Origin: Erysipelothrix rhusiopathiae
GTDB lineage: Bacteria; Bacillota_I; Bacilli_A; Erysipelotrichales; Erysipelotrichaceae
Direction of reading: 5' to 3'
Assembly (NCBI GenBank): GCA_902797585.1
Contig: CADBTK010000028.1
Location: forward strand, 1 to 8,925
DNA length: 8,925 bases
The translations under genes were made by a program, and so were the position numbers. Of this stretch, positions 1 through 6,242 are shown one piece after another. The stretch's first letter is position 1. Every line of letters begins with the position of its first letter. Below the pieces are notes generated by a model that was not told the origin of the DNA, searched no databases, and was given only the letters and a program-made list of their open reading frames with translations.

Positions 1-651
1 ACCAATGAAGAAGAATTTATTCGCGCCAAATCCATCAAAGAACAATATCCAAACAAATTTAAAATTGCCTTTGGTTGGTATCCTGGAGATGTTAAAGATA
101 TTAGCGAAAAAGAGTATCAAATTCTACAAGAAGCCATTAATAAAAAAGAGATTGATTGTTTAGGAGAAATTGGATTGGACTATTATTGGGATACTTCATT
201 TATCAACGAACAAAAAGAAGCCTTTATTCGTCAAATCCACATGGCCAATAAAGCCAATTTACCTATAGCGATTCATATGCGTGAAGCCACAAAAGATACC
301 CTAGATATCTTAAAAGAGCATGCACAAACAAAAGTCATTATGCATTGTTTTTCAGGATCAGTTGAAACAATGAAGGAATGTATCAAACAAGGATACTATA
401 TCTCTTTAGCTGGGCCTCTAACTTTCAAAAATGCCAAACACGCACCCGATGTTGTCAAAGCATGTCCTATTGATCACTTATTAACAGAAACCGATAGTCC
501 GTATCTAACGCCGGTTCCTTATCGTGGTAAACAAAACGAACCGATGTATGTCGAATATGTAACGAAAAAGATAGCCGAGATTAAAGAACAAGATGTATCT
601 AGTATCGCTCTTCAAATCAAAGATAATTTCTTATCTTTATTTAATAAATGA
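1..651 (+). CDS. tatD: TatD-family metal-dependent DNase (5' partial)
   Basis: TatD-family hydrolases are cytoplasmic, metal-dependent TIM-barrel deoxyribonucleases. The reading frame is open from base 1, so about 216 residues are present and the N-terminal 40 or so, including the HxH metal site, lie outside the window. Visible family motifs are GEIGLDYYWD (codons 55-64, metal-binding Glu), PIAIHMREA (His at 274-276), VIMHCFSG (His at 343-345) and LLTETDSPYLTP (catalytic-site Asp at 493-495). The TTG at 175 is not a start: it is the Leu of GEIGLDYY, in mid-domain. In many Bacillota tatD sits with metG, rnmV and ksgA; here no rnmV follows, and the next gene is convergent on the other strand. 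No defect is seen in the visible part. The family assignment is firm. Cellular role is from family knowledge only (DNA repair or turnover; other substrates are possible). Confidence 0.95.
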   Translation, partial: TNEEEFIRAKSIKEQYPNKFKIAFGWYPGDVKDISEKEYQILQEAINKKEIDCLGEIGLDYYWDTSFINEQKEAFIRQIHMANKANLPIAIHMREATKDTLDILKEHAQTKVIMHCFSGSVETMKECIKQGYYISLAGPLTFKNAKHAPDVVKACPIDHLLTETDSPYLTPVPYRGKQNEPMYVEYVTKKIAEIKEQDVSSIALQIKDNFLSLFNK

Positions 652-654
652 CAC

Positions 655-685
655 AAAAGGAACGCATCAAAGCGTTCCTTATTTA
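655..685. terminator. Bidirectional terminator between tatD and the DUF4143 ATPase gene
   Basis: A perfect 9-bp stem is formed by AAGGAACGC (657-665) and GCGTTCCTT (672-680) with a 6-nt loop. Read on the minus strand the stem runs into CCTTTTGTG; on the plus strand it runs into CCTTATTTATT. It lies between the tatD stop (649-651) and the stop of the convergent gene (683-685), so it most likely ends both transcripts. The U-tracts are short on both sides. Confidence 0.8.
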
Positions 686-1855
686 TTGTGAAGAATATTT
701 TCCCCAATCTTTAAAACTGACATACTCAATATTATCTATTTTTATCGTATCGTTTCCTAAATAGAAAATAGCCGCTTGTATTTTCTCATCCGATGTTAAC
801 TCTAAATATTTCTTCAGATTTTTAGATGCCTTTGTATCAGTTTGTGTTGTACTTTTAATTTCAATAGCAAAAGTATGTCTCCAATCAGCGATGGTATCCA
901 CTTCAAATCCGGTTCGATCCCTAAAATAGGTAAGGTTCCCCTTTCTTCCAATATTAGTTCTATTTTTTAACATTTCTGCAACCGCAAATGTTTCAACAAT
1001 AGCCCCCTTCATTTCGTGTAATAACAATTCTTCTTTACTATTAATTCTTAAAAGATAACAAAGCAACCCTGTATCCACAAAGTATAACTTTGGTGATTTA
1101 ACTAAAGACTTAGTTAAGCTATTACTAGCCGGTTCTAATAAATGAATAATATACGATTGTTCTAAAATCGATAACCAGCTTTTTATAGTTGGAGCGGATA
1201 CTCCAACCGCTCTAGCAATACTATCCATAGAAAGCATTTGTCCACTATGAATCGCACAGATTTGAACAAACTTCTTAAATATAGAAACATTGGATGGATT
1301 GATAAATTCTTCCACATCTCGTCCAATATAAGTATCAAGATATGCTTCAAACCAATCTTCTAGAATAAAATTTCGTTCTTCATCATATAAAGGTGGATAT
1401 TGACCTTTAAAAATAAGTTCATATGGATCATTGACTCCAAATCCATCGTTTTGTAACTCATCAATAGAAAATGGTAATAACTCTAGGAAAAAGGCTCTTC
1501 CTGAAAGAGAATCTTTCATATTCTTTTTTAGTTTAAATTGACTGGAACCAGTTAGGATATATGTTCCTGGTTTTGTTTTTTTAGAATCCACCTTTACTTT
1601 TAGAGCATTAAATATTTCTGGCACTTTTTGCGCTTCATCAATAATCACACCATCTGGAAAAGCATCCAAAAAATCCTTGGGATTTGATTGAGCCAAAGTT
1701 CTCATATTTGTATCGTCAAAAGTAATATATCGCTTATCTGAAAAAACACTTTGTACCAATGTACTTTTGCCACTTTGCCTTGGCCCTGTTACTCCAACTA
1801 CAGGAAATTGACCAGCCACTCTTAACAAGGCCTCTTTCGATTTTCTTTGTATCAT
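683..1855 (-). CDS. AAA_14/DUF4143-family ATPase
   Basis: A 390-residue protein of the AAA_14-DUF4143 family. Such ATPases are widespread, often in many paralogues per genome, and their biological role is not established. Walker A is GPRQSGKST (24-32), Walker B DGVIIDEAQ (68-76), and the sensor-like strand LTGSSQF (101-107) is followed by the typical LSGRAFFLELLPFS (117-130). Residues about 205-235 (DSIARAVGVSAPTIKSWLSI) read as a helix-turn-helix or winged helix. The C-terminal DUF4143 part carries a PD-(D/E)XK-nuclease-like set: Glu in AIVETF (285-290), Asp in FEVD (317-320) and IEIKS (331-335). Length and domain order are complete. The ATG has AAGGAGG (1863-1869) 7 nt upstream. It is transcribed alone from a promoter embedded in a 23-bp repeat array and ends at a hairpin shared with tatD. 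Whether the nuclease-like site is active cannot be judged. Confidence 0.93.
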   Translation of the reverse strand: MIQRKSKEALLRVAGQFPVVGVTGPRQSGKSTLVQSVFSDKRYITFDDTNMRTLAQSNPKDFLDAFPDGVIIDEAQKVPEIFNALKVKVDSKKTKPGTYILTGSSQFKLKKNMKDSLSGRAFFLELLPFSIDELQNDGFGVNDPYELIFKGQYPPLYDEERNFILEDWFEAYLDTYIGRDVEEFINPSNVSIFKKFVQICAIHSGQMLSMDSIARAVGVSAPTIKSWLSILEQSYIIHLLEPASNSLTKSLVKSPKLYFVDTGLLCYLLRINSKEELLLHEMKGAIVETFAVAEMLKNRTNIGRKGNLTYFRDRTGFEVDTIADWRHTFAIEIKSTTQTDTKASKNLKKYLELTSDEKIQAAIFYLGNDTIKIDNIEYVSFKDWGKYSSQ

Positions 1856-1868
1856 AATTTGGCCTCCT

Positions 1869-1975
1869 TGTATTATCTAAAGCATAATATATGTAAAATC
1901 TAAAGTCAATAGTGTGTAAAATCTAAAGTTTTTATATTGTAAATCCTAAAGTCTTAACTTCGTGAAAACTAAAGT
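1869..1975 (-). repeat. Five direct 15-bp repeats at exact 23-bp period (iteron/operator-like)
   Basis: On the coding strand of the downstream ATPase gene the consensus is ACTTTAGATTTTACA. Copies lie at 1869-1883, 1892-1906, 1915-1929, 1938-1952 and 1961-1975, always 23 bp apart, with 8-bp unrelated spacers. The copies at 1892 and 1915 are identical; the others differ at 2-3 positions. The CTTTAG core is invariant in all five. The array spans the -35, -10 and start region of the ATPase promoter and touches its ribosome binding site. An operator for cooperative binding, or an iteron-type site, is inferred; the repeats themselves are directly visible. Confidence 0.9.
1881..1909 (-). promoter_or_regulatory. 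Sigma-A-type promoter of the DUF4143 ATPase gene
   Basis: The minus strand reads TTGACT (1904-1909), a 17-bp spacer, then TATGCT (1881-1886). The start point would be near 1874, giving a leader of about 20 nt with the ribosome binding site in it. The -35 straddles the junction of one repeat unit and its spacer, and the -10 overlaps the last repeat, so a protein on the repeats would block or contact polymerase. Confidence 0.65.
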
Positions 1976-2028
1976 ATTGTATAAAACAACTTTATTTAAA
2001 GCATATATAAATGTAATTATCTCGGATA

Positions 2029-2060
2029 AAAAGCAACTAGATCGTCGCAATTTACGATTC
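2029..2060 (-). terminator. Possible weak terminator after the AlbA_2 gene
   Basis: Just past the stop, the minus strand can pair ATCGT with ACGAT over an 8-nt loop (2041-2058), and a run of five T follows a few bases on (about 2029-2033). The stem is only 5 bp with an interrupted tail, so this is a weak candidate. Readthrough toward the ATPase gene remains possible. Confidence 0.25.
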
Positions 2061-2062
2061 TT

Positions 2063-3325
2063 TTACTTCCGCCGCCGATATTTAGTACCTCTTCCTTCTC
2101 CTTCTATACATACAACTCCTTTTTCAGCCATTGATTTTAATATTTCTTTTACTTTACTCTTTCCAAAGACAATATCTTTTTCTTTCATGATTTCACTAAT
2201 CGATTTCTTAATACTTTGACTCAGTGTTTCATATACAATCATCTCATCCTTAGATAAATCTAATTCATCACTTAAACATGGAAGTATCACTGTAATCGAA
2301 TTTTCAAAAATTTTAAATTTTGGTTTCGTACTACTATCATGATACGCTTCTTTAATTCGTCGTATTCCTGTTCCAAACTTTTCAATTAAATCTAATCTAT
2401 GAAAGACATTCGCAAGTATAGGATTTCTTAGTACTGACAATTGACCATCTAAGTATTTATCTTCATCCACTCCGTTTGGAAGTCCTCCTACGGAAACAAT
2501 TTCTACTTTATCATCAAACATAGATATGCTTATATGTGCATGGACATCCCATTCTCTATGCACAATCGCATTGGCCAGTGCTTCACGAAAAGCTTCTTCT
2601 GGAATCATTTCAACTGTTTTTCTGTATATCCCTTCCACAATTTCATACTGATAATAATCTCTATACATCGATACAGCTTCTTCATAGCTTTTTAAAATCG
2701 ATTGATGCTCTAATGTGAGTCTTTTTTTAAATACGCTAATTGTTTCTCCAAAACGCACAATATCAATTCCATAACAATCATTGGTATCGGCTAAGATAGC
2801 TGCTGCATTATTATATCCTTCACGATCCGAATATAACTCAAGCGTTTTTAAAACATCCATACTCATAACTGAAATTCCTATTTTTCTTTTTAATTCTTTT
2901 TCTAAATAGGTAAAACTTAAATCTTGATCAGAAGAAGGTAGCTCTTCATAGCTTTTATCTTCTCCGGCAAGAATTAATCTTTTTAACTCAAATTTATCCA
3001 CTTCAATCGTTGATGTATCATTTCTTTTATATGCCTTTGAATGATAAAAATACGGTTTATTTGAACTTGGATTTACGTGTAGAGTAATCGTTTTTCCTGC
3101 ATCCGTAATGGATAAGGAGTAATTGGGCTGTGGTTTTACATTATCATTGATTTTGTTTTCAATCGTTAAACAAAATTCTTCTACATTATCTAAGCCTACA
3201 ATCCGACCTGCATCATCCATTCCAAAGATGATATCACCGCCTTCATAATTGGCAAAAGCACTGACTGTTTTTAGAAATGAATTTGTGATTTTTTCTTTAA
3301 ATTCTAATGTTCGATTTTCTTTCAT
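2063..3325 (-). CDS. AlbA_2 (Schlafen-like)/RecG-C-type ATP-binding putative regulator
   Basis: A 420-residue protein with three parts. Residues 5-120 are an AlbA_2 (Schlafen AlbA_2) domain, with LEFKEK (7-12), AFANYEGGDIIFGMDD (23-38) and GRIVGLDN (40-47). Residues 245-350 match the HATPase_c_4 domain often labelled RecG C-terminal: FREALANAIVHREW (246-259) is the GHKL N-box, VEIVSVGGLPNGV (274-286) the G1 region and EKFGTGIRRI (315-324) the G2 region. Residues 360-420 resemble a winged helix ending in a basic tail (KYRRRK). Despite the usual label it has no helicase motors. Proteins of this layout are annotated as transcriptional regulators or RNA/DNA-binding proteins; their ligand is unknown and some lie in defence or mobile regions. 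The ATG has TGGAGG 6 nt upstream. It has its own promoter and a repeat set upstream, and 207 bp separate it from the DUF4143 gene downstream. Confidence 0.92.
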   Translation of the reverse strand: MKENRTLEFKEKITNSFLKTVSAFANYEGGDIIFGMDDAGRIVGLDNVEEFCLTIENKINDNVKPQPNYSLSITDAGKTITLHVNPSSNKPYFYHSKAYKRNDTSTIEVDKFELKRLILAGEDKSYEELPSSDQDLSFTYLEKELKRKIGISVMSMDVLKTLELYSDREGYNNAAAILADTNDCYGIDIVRFGETISVFKKRLTLEHQSILKSYEEAVSMYRDYYQYEIVEGIYRKTVEMIPEEAFREALANAIVHREWDVHAHISISMFDDKVEIVSVGGLPNGVDEDKYLDGQLSVLRNPILANVFHRLDLIEKFGTGIRRIKEAYHDSSTKPKFKIFENSITVILPCLSDELDLSKDEMIVYETLSQSIKKSISEIMKEKDIVFGKSKVKEILKSMAEKGVVCIEGEGRGTKYRRRK

Positions 3326-3361
3326 AATAATCCTCCATTCATCCCTCTTATCTACTACCCT

Positions 3362-3390
3362 ATAGTAAACAGTTTCAACCGTAATTTCAA
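3362..3390 (-). promoter_or_regulatory. Promoter of the AlbA_2 gene
   Basis: The minus strand reads TTGAAA (3385-3390), a 17-bp spacer, then TACTAT (3362-3367), about 36 bp before the ATG. The -35 lies inside one 12-bp repeat and the spacer contains another, which suggests repression by whatever binds the repeats. Confidence 0.55.
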
Positions 3391-3412
3391 CTGTATTTTT
3401 TTACGGTCGAAA
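3373..3412. repeat. Three-copy TTTCRACYGTAA operator-like motif
   Basis: TTTCAACCGTAA (3373-3384) is followed directly by TTTCAACTGTAT (3385-3396; 10 of 12 identical), and an inverted copy TTTCGACCGTAA lies on the other strand at 3401-3412 (11 of 12 identical to the first). Copies one and three also form an inverted repeat with arms CAACCGTAA and TTACGGTCG. The set covers the -35 and upstream region of the AlbA_2 promoter. An operator is inferred from position and symmetry. Confidence 0.65.
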
Positions 3413-3424
3413 ATGCAGCCGGAT

Positions 3425-3457
3425 TCAAAAGAAAAATAGCGACAATTGCCGCTATTT
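3425..3457 (-). terminator. Rho-independent terminator of the glmU-prs-arsC operon
   Basis: On the minus strand AAATAGCG (3450-3457) pairs with CGCTATTT (3434-3441) across an 8-nt loop, followed by TTCTTTT. The stem contains the TAG stop (3452-3454) of the arsC-like gene, so the hairpin starts within the coding sequence. It separates the housekeeping operon from the accessory AlbA_2 gene. Confidence 0.85.
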
Positions 3458-3808
3458 CAACTTTTCTTCATATTCTTTACTTTTGTTTCCAATAAGAATC
3501 GTATCTCCTTGAATGACAATCGGACGCTTTACTAACATTCCATCACTGGCAAGTAAATCTAATAATTGATCTTCACTATCTGTTTTTCTACGTTCTTTCA
3601 CATTCAATTCTCGATATAACATTCCACTGGTATTAAAGAGTTGTTTCAATTCAACACCTTTATCCAACCAACTTTGTAATTCTTCTTTTGTTGGATTGTC
3701 TTCTTTGATGTTGCGGTATTCATATTCGATTCCCAAATCTTTTAAAACTTGTTCACATTTTTTACAAGTCGAACATTTGGGATAACAAATCATCAACGTT
3801 TTAGTCAC
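3452..3808 (-). CDS. ArsC/Spx-family protein, YusI-like
   Basis: A small cytoplasmic thioredoxin-fold protein of the ArsC family, closest in recalled sequence to B. subtilis YusI (shared FNTSGMxYRELN and LLASDGMLxKRP). It carries YPKCSTCKKC, with an Spx-like CxxC plus a third Cys three residues on, and the KRPI arginine motif. ArsC-family members act as thiol reductases or, for Spx and MgsR, as RNA-polymerase-binding regulators; which applies here is undecided. No arsenic genes are nearby, so 'arsenate reductase' would be a family label only. The start is ambiguous. The GTG at 3806-3808 has a weak AAAGAAG about 9 nt upstream and is used here; a TTG at 3814 and an ATG at 3793 are alternatives, and the ATG lacks a Shine-Dalgarno. 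With the GTG start it overlaps the end of prs by 8 nt, suggesting translational coupling. It is the last gene of the operon. Confidence 0.88.
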   Translation of the reverse strand: MTKTLMICYPKCSTCKKCEQVLKDLGIEYEYRNIKEDNPTKEELQSWLDKGVELKQLFNTSGMLYRELNVKERRKTDSEDQLLDLLASDGMLVKRPIVIQGDTILIGNKSKEYEEKLK

Positions 3809-4766
3809 GACCAAATGCTTCTTTCATAGCTGCAGACAATGAAGAGTTTGTTTCAACTGCTTCAATTAAACTGGCAATCAATGGTGCTACAGAAATAACT
3901 TTCATATTTGGTAATGCTTTTTGGTGTTCTGTTTGATCAATGGTGTTGGTACATACGAACTCTTCGATATCCACTTCTTTTAAACGCTCAATCGCAGGCC
4001 CAGAAAGGATTCCATGCGTACAAGTCGCATATACTTTTTTAGCTCCATGGTCTTTCAACATTTGGATACCACTTGCTAGTGTTCCGGCTGTATCAACCAT
4101 GTCATCGATAATGATGGCTGTCTTTCCATCAACATCCCCGATTAAGTTCATCGCAACGGCTACATTTGGTTTTGGACGACGTTTGTCAATAATCGCAATT
4201 GGCGCATGTAAATGTTCTGCCAATTTACGAGCACGAACAGCTCCACCATGGTCTGGTGACACAACAACGACGTTTTCCAAATCGTCTTTTTCTTTTTCTA
4301 AGAAATATTGACCAATCAATCCATTAGCCGCAATGTCATCAGCAGGGATTTCAAAGAATCCTTGAATCTGAGTCGCGTGTAAGTCAATAGTTACCACACG
4401 GTCTGCTCCCGATGCTTCCAATAGTTTTGCGACTAATTTTGAAGTAATCGGTTGACGAGGTTTTGCTTTTCGATCTTGTCGTGCATATCCATAATATGGC
4501 AATACGACATTAATTTCTTTCGCACTTCCTCGTTTACATGCATCAATAGCAATCAATAATTCCATTAAATTATCATTAACTGGACTATCCGTACTTTGAA
4601 TAAAGTACACATGTTTTCCCCGGACACTTTCTTCCGGAGTAACTAAGATTTCTCCATCCGCAAAATGGTTAATAGAGATTTTCCCTAGTTCCATATCCAA
4701 TCTTTTACAAATATCTTTCGCAAGTCCTATGCTTGATGATAAAGCGAATACCGTTGTGTTTTCCAT
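3801..4766 (-). CDS. prs: Ribose-phosphate pyrophosphokinase (PRPP synthetase)
   Basis: Makes PRPP from ribose 5-phosphate and ATP for nucleotide, NAD, His and Trp synthesis; a cytoplasmic class I enzyme, normally hexameric. The full length of 321 residues is usual. Visible motifs: HFADGEI (34-40), QSTDSPVNDNLMELL (57-71), YYGYARQDRK (91-100), DLHATQIQGFF (128-138) with the ATP-site His130, PDHGGAVRARKLA (171-183), the flexible catalytic loop KRRPKP (195-200), and the PRPP-binding IIIDDMVDTAGT (218-229). The ATG has AGGAGAGG (4775-4782) 8 nt upstream, and this sequence includes the glmU stop, so the two genes are tightly coupled with a 14-nt gap. The glmU-prs order matches B. subtilis gcaD-prs; ctc, which follows there, is absent. 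No odd residues seen. Confidence 0.98.
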   Translation of the reverse strand: MENTTVFALSSSIGLAKDICKRLDMELGKISINHFADGEILVTPEESVRGKHVYFIQSTDSPVNDNLMELLIAIDACKRGSAKEINVVLPYYGYARQDRKAKPRQPITSKLVAKLLEASGADRVVTIDLHATQIQGFFEIPADDIAANGLIGQYFLEKEKDDLENVVVVSPDHGGAVRARKLAEHLHAPIAIIDKRRPKPNVAVAMNLIGDVDGKTAIIIDDMVDTAGTLASGIQMLKDHGAKKVYATCTHGILSGPAIERLKEVDIEEFVCTNTIDQTEHQKALPNMKVISVAPLIASLIEAVETNSSLSAAMKEAFGRD

Positions 4767-4780
4767 GAATGTTTCCTCTC

Positions 4781-6133
4781 CTACTTATTCTTGTATTGAT
4801 TTCCAAATCCGGATTTATTACTTTGTCTACTTCTGGCAATTCCCATGTCTCCATCGTCAACATCGGAAGTAATTGTACTTCCTGCTGCCAATAAGGCATT
4901 GGTTCCTACTGTAACAGGAGCAATTAAGTTTACATTTGAACCAATAAAGGCTCCGTCTTTAATTGTTGTTCTGAATTTGTTCTTTCCATCATAATTGACA
5001 GTCACAACTCCACAACCGAAGTTTACATTTTTTCCAACATCACTATCTCCTACATAGGTCAAGTGCGCACATTTTGATCCATTGCCAAAATTTGAATTCT
5101 TAAATTCGACAAAGTTTCCAATACGACAATTTTCTCCAATATTAGTATTATTTCGTAAATGCGACATTGGTCCAATCGTCGTTGCTTTTCCTACGGAAGA
5201 ATCGGTAATACGACTGGAGTCAATAATCACATCTTGTCCAATAATCGCATTATCCAAATACGACCCTGGTAAGATTTCAGCTCCTTGTTTAATGATTGTC
5301 TTTCCTAGGATTTCCACATTCGGATGGATGATTACACCTTTTTCGATTTGAACGTCTTTTCCTATGACGGTTCGACTTGGATCCACAATTTGAACCCCAT
5401 TTTCCATCCAAGACGTATTAATCTTGTCTTTCATCCATTCATACGCTTTATATAATTCTTTCATGTCATTGATTCCCATAGCTTCATCACGGTCCTCAAT
5501 AATCATGGCATTCACATCTTTTCCTTGTTGGCACAGAATGGATACCATATCCGTTAAATAGTATTCATTTTGTGCATTATTGGTTTGTAGTTTATCCAAG
5601 TTTTGAAATAAATCTTGGTTTTTAAAACAATACATACCTGCATTGATTTCAGTAATTTCTAATTGTTCTTTTGTACAATCTTTTGCCTCAACAATTCCTG
5701 TTACATGTCCATTATCATCACGCACAATACGACCATAATGTTTTCCATCATCCAATTGTGCACTTAATACAGTCATTGAAGCATTTTGATTGGCTTGGAA
5801 TAATTTTTCCAAAGTCTCTGGTTGGATACAAGGCCCATCTCCATTGATAATCAGAGTATCTCCTTGCGCATCTGCCAATTGGCTACATTGCATAACCGCA
5901 TGTCCAGTTCCCAATTGTGGTTCTTGAAGTGCAAATTCCACATCGGTGAAAGCCTCTTTAATCGACTCGGCTTGATATCCCACCACAACAACAATTCTTT
6001 CTACATTTACAGCTCGACATGCATCAATAATATAGGCTAACATTGGCCGATCTATAATTGTATGCATGACTTTGCTGCGGTCGGATTTCATACGAGTTCC
6101 TTTTCCCGCTGCTAGTATAATCGCATTTCTCAT
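4781..6133 (-). CDS. glmU: Bifunctional GlmU (GlcNAc-1-P uridyltransferase / GlcN-1-P acetyltransferase)
   Basis: Catalyses the last two steps to UDP-GlcNAc, the precursor of peptidoglycan and wall polymers. The N-terminal nucleotidyltransferase has LAAGKGTRM (just after the start), PQLGTGHAV (Gln and Gly uracil contacts) and NGDGPCI with the Mg-binding Asp. The C-terminal half is a left-handed beta-helix of isoleucine-patch hexapeptides with acetyltransferase motifs HLRNNT, NFVEFKNS, AHLTYVGDSDVG (catalytic His), VNYDGKNKFRT and GSNVNLIAPVTVG. The chosen ATG gives MRNAIILAAG, the usual N-terminus, and 450 residues. A GTG at 6143-6145 would add four residues (454) but would sit almost at the predicted transcription start. 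GDGPCI where GDTPLI is common, and GCGVVTVNYDG (S. aureus has GCGTITVNYDG), are mild variants and not defects. First gene of the glmU-prs-arsC operon. Confidence 0.97.
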   Translation of the reverse strand: MRNAIILAAGKGTRMKSDRSKVMHTIIDRPMLAYIIDACRAVNVERIVVVVGYQAESIKEAFTDVEFALQEPQLGTGHAVMQCSQLADAQGDTLIINGDGPCIQPETLEKLFQANQNASMTVLSAQLDDGKHYGRIVRDDNGHVTGIVEAKDCTKEQLEITEINAGMYCFKNQDLFQNLDKLQTNNAQNEYYLTDMVSILCQQGKDVNAMIIEDRDEAMGINDMKELYKAYEWMKDKINTSWMENGVQIVDPSRTVIGKDVQIEKGVIIHPNVEILGKTIIKQGAEILPGSYLDNAIIGQDVIIDSSRITDSSVGKATTIGPMSHLRNNTNIGENCRIGNFVEFKNSNFGNGSKCAHLTYVGDSDVGKNVNFGCGVVTVNYDGKNKFRTTIKDGAFIGSNVNLIAPVTVGTNALLAAGSTITSDVDDGDMGIARSRQSNKSGFGNQYKNK

Positions 6134-6155
6134 CAAAGACACCACTCTTTCACTT

Positions 6156-6184
6156 CATATATTTTAACAAAAATTTTACATCAA
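6156..6184 (-). promoter_or_regulatory. Possible promoter of the glmU operon
   Basis: The minus strand reads TTGATG (6179-6184), a 17-bp spacer, then TATATG (6156-6161), in the AT-rich gap after the upstream terminator. Both boxes match consensus at about four of six positions, so this is a moderate candidate. A start near 6149 favours the ATG at 6133 for glmU. Confidence 0.4.
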
Positions 6185-6210
6185 AGATACCCAAATTTGT
6201 CTTATTTTTC

Positions 6211-6242
6211 CAAAGTAAAACAAGGCCATAAAAGCCTTGTTT
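6211..6242 (-). terminator. Rho-independent terminator of the comF-associated operon
   Basis: On the minus strand AAACAAGGC (6234-6242) pairs perfectly with GCCTTGTTT (6218-6226) across a 7-nt loop, and the second arm continues into TTTACTTTGG. The first arm overlaps the TAA stop (6241-6243) of the 407-residue gene. It separates comFA-comFC and that gene from glmU. Confidence 0.88.

Noticed and set aside
175..177. TTG at 175 as the start of the TatD gene
   Set aside because: It encodes the Leu of the conserved GEIGLDYYWD motif, and the frame is open with TatD-like sequence back to base 1.
1869..1975. The 23-bp-period array as a small CRISPR
   Set aside because: The units are 15 bp with 8-bp spacers, far too short for CRISPR, the copies are imperfect, no cas genes are near, and the array overlaps a promoter.
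1962..2219. Plus-strand reading frame of 85 codons
   Set aside because: It runs through the repeat array and then antisense to the 3' end of the AlbA_2 gene; no ribosome binding site and a composition typical of an antisense shadow.
3452..3808. Arsenic resistance locus
   Set aside because: No arsR, arsB or acr3 is present; the ArsC family also contains Spx, MgsR and YusI types, and the sequence is closest to YusI as recalled.
3940..4311. Plus-strand reading frame of 123 codons opposite prs
   Set aside because: It is antisense to the strongly conserved prs coding sequence and shows no family motifs.
4705..4899. Minus-strand 64-codon frame across the glmU-prs junction
   Set aside because: It lies out of frame inside the glmU end and prs start, both firmly identified; it has no recognisable features of its own.
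6134..6217. A riboswitch or ribozyme leader before glmU
   Set aside because: The gap is only about 85 bp of AT-rich sequence with a candidate promoter close to the start codon, leaving no room for a structured leader.
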